Part shown: positions 60,065 through 64,000 of the stretch, one piece after another | How the letters are laid out: every line of letters starts with the position of its first letter | Numbering within the stretch: the first letter of the stretch is position 1 | Source: Pseudotabrizicola algicola | Lineage (GTDB): Bacteria; Pseudomonadota; Alphaproteobacteria; Rhodobacterales; Rhodobacteraceae | Direction: 5' to 3' | Assembly: GCF_010915705.1 (NCBI RefSeq) | Contig: NZ_JAAIKE010000001.1 | Location: 1-64,000, forward strand | DNA: 64,000 nt | The notes under the pieces: generated by a model | What the model was told of the DNA's origin: nothing | Seen by the model: the letters and a program-made list of their open reading frames with translations, nothing else | The model's database searches: none | Translations under genes and position numbers: made by a program

Positions 60065-60964
60065 ATGACAATCGGTTACATCGGTCTGGGCAATCTGGGC
60101 GGGCATCTGGCGGCAAGCCTCATCCGCGCGGGGTTTTCGGTTGTGGTGCATGACCGCGATCCCAGCTTGGCCGAGCGCCATCGGGCCATGGGGGCGGGCG
60201 TGGCAAGCAGTCCGGCGGAACTGGCGGGCCGGGTTGACCATGTGTTCACCTGCCTTCCGTCACCGGCCGTTTCGGAGGCGGTTCTGGCAGAGGTGCTGAC
60301 GGCGGCGCGTCCCGGCCTCACATGGGTGGAGAACTCGACGCTCGGACGCGATGACGTGTTGCGACTGGCCGCCCTTGCGCAAAAGGCCGGGGTGCGGATG
60401 CTGGAGGCTCCGGTAACCGGCGGGGTGCATCTGGCGGCGCGCGGCGAGATCACGGTGCTGGCAGGGGGCGATGCGGACCTGCTGGATCACCACCGCGCCG
60501 CGCTGATAGCGATTGGCAACCGCCTGTTTCACATGGGTCCGCTTGGCTCTGCCGCCGTGATCAAGGTGATCACCAATATGCTCGCCTTCATCCATCTGGT
60601 GGCCGATGGCGAGGCGCTTATGCTGGCCAAACGCGGCGGGCTTGATCTCAAGACCGCGTGGGAGGCGATTGCGGCCTCGTCAGGCAGCAGTTTCGTGCAT
60701 GAAACCGAAGGCCAGCTGATCCTGAACGGCAGTTATGACATCGCCTTCACCATGGATTTGGCGCTCAAGGATCTGGGCTTTGCCATGGGCTTCGGGCAGG
60801 AGTTCGGTGTGCCGCTCGATCTGGCGGGGCAGACGATGCAAACCTTTGTCAAGGGCCGCGCGGCCTATGGCGGGGCCGCGCAGTCCACGCAGATCGTCAA
60901 GCTGCTGGAGGATGCGCTGGGCACCGACCTGCGCGCCGAAGGCTTTCCTGCGCGGCTGGAGTAG
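60065..60964 (+). CDS. NAD(P)-dependent dehydrogenase, 3-hydroxyisobutyrate dehydrogenase family
   Basis: 299 residues with the dinucleotide-binding loop YIGLGNLGGHLAASL at the N-terminus, SSPAELAGRVDHVFTCLPSP, the catalytic segment VTGGVHLAARGEITVLAGG and Lys in ALVIKVITNM-type region (VIKVITNMLAF). Such enzymes oxidise beta-hydroxyacids or reduce semialdehydes. Following the MttB-like gene by 12 bases, it is probably in the same operon. Substrate unknown. Confidence 0.85.
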   Translation: MTIGYIGLGNLGGHLAASLIRAGFSVVVHDRDPSLAERHRAMGAGVASSPAELAGRVDHVFTCLPSPAVSEAVLAEVLTAARPGLTWVENSTLGRDDVLRLAALAQKAGVRMLEAPVTGGVHLAARGEITVLAGGDADLLDHHRAALIAIGNRLFHMGPLGSAAVIKVITNMLAFIHLVADGEALMLAKRGGLDLKTAWEAIAASSGSSFVHETEGQLILNGSYDIAFTMDLALKDLGFAMGFGQEFGVPLDLAGQTMQTFVKGRAAYGGAAQSTQIVKLLEDALGTDLRAEGFPARLE

Positions 60965-61009
60965 CAGGCGGACGCTGCCACCGCGCCGCTTCCTCCGGAG
61001 CAATTTCAG

Positions 61010-61038
61010 GAGGTGCAAGCGCAGCGGGTTTGCACCTT
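61010..61038 (+). terminator. Hairpin after the demethylation cluster
   Basis: AGGTGCAA (61011-61018) pairs with TTGCACCT (61030-61037), loop of eleven bases, followed by TCCTT rather than a full T run. It lies about 45 bp after the last cluster gene. Weak evidence. Confidence 0.35.
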
Positions 61039-61077
61039 CCTTAAACATTCGCGCCGGAGGCGTCCGGCGGTGCCGCC

Positions 61078-62001
61078 TCAGCGCCAGATGGGATTTGACC
61101 AAGCTCTCTTGCCGGCGGCGTCTATCAGCGTGACGCGCAACCACGGGCTGTTGCCAAAGCGGGTCAGCTCCATCGAGGACGTGGTCATCGAATGGCCATG
61201 CACGGCGCGGGCGGCGGTGCCCTGACCCTGCACGATCATTGCGGCAACAGCGGAGTGGTCGACTTCGATCCGGTCGTCAAACAGGCGGATGTCGCGCAGG
61301 TCTGGGCCTTGGCTTGAATAGAACTCGCCTGCCTTGAGTGCAGCGAGCAAGGACCCGGGCGTGTTTTCCGTCGACTTGACCATGACCCAGCCGCCGAAGT
61401 GGTCGGGTTCGTAGAAATGCGCGTCATCCGTGGCCACCATCGTCAGGCGCCGCCCTTCGCTCAGCAACAGGTCGGCGATGGCAAAACCGTCGGGTCGGTC
61501 GCAGCCGTTCGCGCAGCCGTGGTTGTAGACTTCCACCGCATGCGCGGCGGTGACGCTGCGGGCGTCGGCCAGCGTGAGACCAGACCATTGCGGGTGGGCG
61601 ATGGCGACGAAGGCCCCCGCTGCCACGGCGCGGGCGGCAAGCTCTGCCGCAGTTTCCTGCCCCGGTTTGGCATGGAAATCCGGGCTGTCCGAGTGTGCGA
61701 AATCGGCGGGCAGGCCTACGGCCAGAATGTGCCAAAGCTCGCCGTTTGCCATTGCGCCGGAATGCAGTTCCGCCCCCAGAAGGGTGGTGAAACCCTCCTG
61801 CCGATAGGGCAGCGTATCGACGATGGGATAGCCGTAGACGCCGATGAAGTGATCTGTCAGCGCCAGAAAGTCATACCCTTCGTCCCGATAGCGGCGGCAA
61901 ACCTCCTCGGGGGAGAGCACACCGTCGGACCGCGTGGAATGGGTGTGCAGATTGCCGCGCCAGAAGCGGCCGGGGGCGGTGAAGGCGGTGGGGCGGTGCA
62001 T
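61078..62001 (-). CDS. PHP-domain phosphoesterase
   Basis: 307 residues with metal-binding PHP motifs: His19, His21 and Asp26 in NLHTHSTRSDG, then LTDHF, and later IAHPQWSG and ATDDAHF. PHP-domain proteins cut phosphate esters, such as histidinol phosphate or phosphorylated nucleosides; the substrate is not known. It lies between the end of the demethylation cluster and tyrS, and the terminator at 62022-62047 separates it from tyrS. Confidence 0.85.
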   Translation of the reverse strand: MHRPTAFTAPGRFWRGNLHTHSTRSDGVLSPEEVCRRYRDEGYDFLALTDHFIGVYGYPIVDTLPYRQEGFTTLLGAELHSGAMANGELWHILAVGLPADFAHSDSPDFHAKPGQETAAELAARAVAAGAFVAIAHPQWSGLTLADARSVTAAHAVEVYNHGCANGCDRPDGFAIADLLLSEGRRLTMVATDDAHFYEPDHFGGWVMVKSTENTPGSLLAALKAGEFYSSQGPDLRDIRLFDDRIEVDHSAVAAMIVQGQGTAARAVHGHSMTTSSMELTRFGNSPWLRVTLIDAAGKRAWSNPIWR

Positions 62002-62021
62002 GCTGCGTCCTGCAATGACAA

Positions 62022-62047
62022 AGGCCCCGGAAGGCTATCCGGGGCCT
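62022..62047 (-). terminator. Terminator after tyrS
   Basis: A 10-bp stem AGGCCCCGGA / TCCGGGGCCT, followed on the minus strand by TTTGTCATT. It ends tyrS and precedes the PHP gene. Confidence 0.75.
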
Positions 62048-62068
62048 GTGATGCATTCAAGGCGGCGC

Positions 62069-63319
62069 TTAGCCCAAGGTCACCAGAGCGTGACGTTTCT
62101 TTCCGGCGGTCAGCTTCAGCGGTTCGGCCAGATCACCCGCGCCATAGCGCAGCCCGCTGTCGGTCACGATGTCATCATTCACCCGCGCGCCGCCTTCCGC
62201 GATCAGCCGCTTGGCATCCTTGCCGCTGGCCGACAATCCGGCACGGACGAAAAGCTGCACGATGCCGATGCCCTCCGATACTTCTTCGGGCGACAGGGTG
62301 ACGGTGGGCAGATCGTCCCCGATGCCGCCCTTCTCGAACACCTCGCGCGCGGTGGCTTCGGCGGCCTGCGCAGCTTCGGCCCCGTGCAGAAGCGTGGTCA
62401 CCTCATTGGCGAGGATGATCTTGGCGGCGTTGATCTCGGACCCTTGCAGCGCGCCGAGGCGGTCACATTCCTCGATCGGCAGTTCGGTAAACAGCTTGAG
62501 GAAGCGGCCCACATCGGCATCGGTCGAATTGCGCCAGAACTGCCAGAATTCGTAGGGCGAGAGCATCGCGCCATTGAGCCAGACCGCGCCATTGGCCGAC
62601 TTGCCCATCTTGCGCCCGTCGGATGTCGTCAAGAGCGGCGTTGTCAGGCCGTAAACCTCATGATCCACCACACGGCGCGTCAGGTCCACACCGTTGACGA
62701 TATTGCCCCATTGATCGGACCCGCCCATTTGCAACAGGCAACCATAGCGGCGGTTGAGCTCGAGGAAATCGTAGGCTTGCAAGATCATGTAATTGAATTC
62801 GAGGAAGGACAGCGATTGCTCGCGATCCAGCCGGGATTTCACGGAGTCAAAGGACAGCATCCGGTTGACGCTGAAATGCCGCCCGATGTCGCGCAGGAAT
62901 TCAAGGTAGTTCAGATGGTCGAGCCATTCGGCGTTGTTGAGCATGATGGCATCGGTTTCCCCGTCACCATAGGCGAGGTAGCGGGCGAACACCTGTTTCA
63001 TTCCGGAGATGTTCTCGTCGATCTTTTCCGGCGTGAGCAAGGGCCGTTCTTCGGCACGGAAGGACGGATCGCCCACCTTTGTGGTGCCACCCCCCATCAG
63101 GGTGATCGGCTTGTGCCCGCACTTCTGCAACCAGCGCAGGACCATGATGTTCAGAAGGTGGCCGACATGCAGCGAGGCCGCCGTGGCATCATAGCCGATA
63201 TAGGCTGGCACGACTCCCTTCAGAAACGCCTCGTCCAGCGCCTGATAATCCGTGCAATCGGCCAGGAAGCCACGGGTCATCATCACGCGCATGAAGTCTG
63301 ATTTCGGATGGTAGGTCAT
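62069..63319 (-). CDS. tyrS: Tyrosine-tRNA ligase
   Basis: 416 residues: the class I HIGH-type motif HVGHL (residues 51-55), KMSKS-like KMGKS near 240, [11 protein letters not shown] for tyrosine and ATP binding, and a C-terminal S4 RNA-binding domain ([19 protein letters not shown]). It charges tRNA-Tyr. It diverges from anmK, a common arrangement in Rhodobacterales. Confidence 0.97.
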   Translation of the reverse strand: MTYHPKSDFMRVMMTRGFLADCTDYQALDEAFLKGVVPAYIGYDATAASLHVGHLLNIMVLRWLQKCGHKPITLMGGGTTKVGDPSFRAEERPLLTPEKIDENISGMKQVFARYLAYGDGETDAIMLNNAEWLDHLNYLEFLRDIGRHFSVNRMLSFDSVKSRLDREQSLSFLEFNYMILQAYDFLELNRRYGCLLQMGGSDQWGNIVNGVDLTRRVVDHEVYGLTTPLLTTSDGRKMGKSANGAVWLNGAMLSPYEFWQFWRNSTDADVGRFLKLFTELPIEECDRLGALQGSEINAAKIILANEVTTLLHGAEAAQAAEATAREVFEKGGIGDDLPTVTLSPEEVSEGIGIVQLFVRAGLSASGKDAKRLIAEGGARVNDDIVTDSGLRYGAGDLAEPLKLTAGKKRHALVTLG

Positions 63320-63375
63320 TGCGTCCTCGTGTCATACTTGCGGGCGGTATAGCGGTGTGGGGGGCGCAAGGGAAG

Positions 63376-64000
63376 ATGCGAGCTTCGGAGGCGATCTGGG
63401 CTTTGGGCGCGATGTCTGGCACCTCGCTTGACGGGGTGGATGCGGCAATGGTGATGACCGATGGCTACAGCCTGTCAGGCTTTGGCCCCGACGCCTATCG
63501 CCCCTACAGCGCGGACGAGCGCGCGGTGATCCGCCGCGCCTTTGGGCTCTGGCCCGGAGATGAGGGCGTAGAGGCCGCGGCAGAAGTGGTCGAGGCTGCC
63601 CATGCCGAGGTGCTGTCGCGGTTTTCGGGTGTCGATGTGGTTGGTTTTCATGGCCAGACTCTGGCGCATGATCCGCGCGGGCGCGGCACGCATCAGGCGG
63701 GCAATGGCGCGCTGCTTGCCGAAGTGCTGGGTGTTCCGGTGGTCTGGGATTTCCGGAGCACCGATGTGCGGATGGGCGGGCAGGGCGCGCCGCTGGCCCC
63801 GTTCTTCCACCATGCCTGCGCGCGCTTTGCCGGGTTGGAGCATCCGGTGGCCTTTCTCAACCTCGGCGGTGTGGGCAATCTGACATGGGTTGACCCGCGC
63901 GTGACCCGCCCCGAGGCCGCAGGTGCTTTGCTGGCCTTTGACACGGGGCCTGCCAATGCGCCGCTCAATGATCTGATGCTGGAACGGCGCGGCGCGGCGC
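63376..64000 (+). CDS. anmK: Anhydro-N-acetylmuramic acid kinase, 5' part (gene continues past the window)
   Basis: The first 208 residues are visible and the frame is open at the right edge. [16 protein letters not shown] is the AnmK ATP-binding signature, with [27 protein letters not shown] and a later [10 protein letters not shown] and [12 protein letters not shown]. AnmK phosphorylates 1,6-anhydroMurNAc released by peptidoglycan turnover, giving MurNAc 6-phosphate, so the cell wall sugar can be reused. Confidence 0.92.
   Translation, partial: MRASEAIWALGAMSGTSLDGVDAAMVMTDGYSLSGFGPDAYRPYSADERAVIRRAFGLWPGDEGVEAAAEVVEAAHAEVLSRFSGVDVVGFHGQTLAHDPRGRGTHQAGNGALLAEVLGVPVVWDFRSTDVRMGGQGAPLAPFFHHACARFAGLEHPVAFLNLGGVGNLTWVDPRVTRPEAAGALLAFDTGPANAPLNDLMLERRGAA

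Overview
The window looks like a GC-rich alphaproteobacterial chromosome of the order Rhodobacterales. The evidence is the gene families and their neighbourhoods: GTA-like tail genes (DUF2460, DUF2163, NlpC/P60, GTA TIM-barrel), clpP-clpX followed by an NDUFA12-type complex I protein, MlaD, DUF2155 and aat, accB-accC, and tyrS divergent from anmK. I cannot name a genus from sequence alone.

Positions 1-18,003 are the right half of a siphophage-type prophage read on the plus strand: end of the major capsid gene, decoration and head-tail joining proteins, tail terminator, tail tube, a tail-assembly chaperone pair with a -1 ribosomal frameshift site, tape measure, GTA-like tail-tip proteins with a lysis cassette nested among them, and a tail fibre. 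A chromate-resistance pair (a rhodanese/ChrB-type protein and the ChrA transporter) sits on the minus strand inside the tail operon. It is bounded by imperfect 24-bp inverted repeats, which suggests an inserted mobile unit.

Positions 18,047-33,379 form one long, translationally coupled minus-strand defence operon: a small HTH protein, a DNA cytosine-5 methyltransferase, a Vsr mismatch endonuclease, the SNF2 helicase DrmD, an adenine methyltransferase split over two genes, a small possible winged-helix protein, the helicase DrmA, the DUF1998 protein DrmB and the phospholipase D-like DrmC. This is a DISARM system with a class 1 core plus a 5mC methyltransferase and Vsr, and is the most interesting system here. 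It lies between the phage tail fibre and a small module (AlpA-like regulator and five tiny overlapping genes) that ends at a tRNA-Asn gene. The tRNA 3' end points into the element, as expected if tRNA-Asn is the attachment site. No integrase, terminase or portal is in view, so the left end must lie outside the window.

From 35,598 the sequence is ordinary core chromosome: an MBL-fold hydrolase, an EnvZ-like histidine kinase, a YnjBCD-type ABC transporter, a CDP-alcohol phosphatidyltransferase, a photolyase-like protein whose domain order appears swapped, clpP, clpX, an NDUFA12-type protein, mlaD, a DUF2155 protein, aat, accC and accB. Next comes a catabolic segment: preT-preA (dihydropyrimidine dehydrogenase), a LysR regulator, two dimethylglycine/sarcosine dehydrogenase-like flavoproteins, an MttB-family methyltransferase and an NAD(P)-dependent dehydrogenase, which together suggest demethylation of a quaternary or methylated amine. 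The window ends with a PHP-domain protein, tyrS and the start of anmK.
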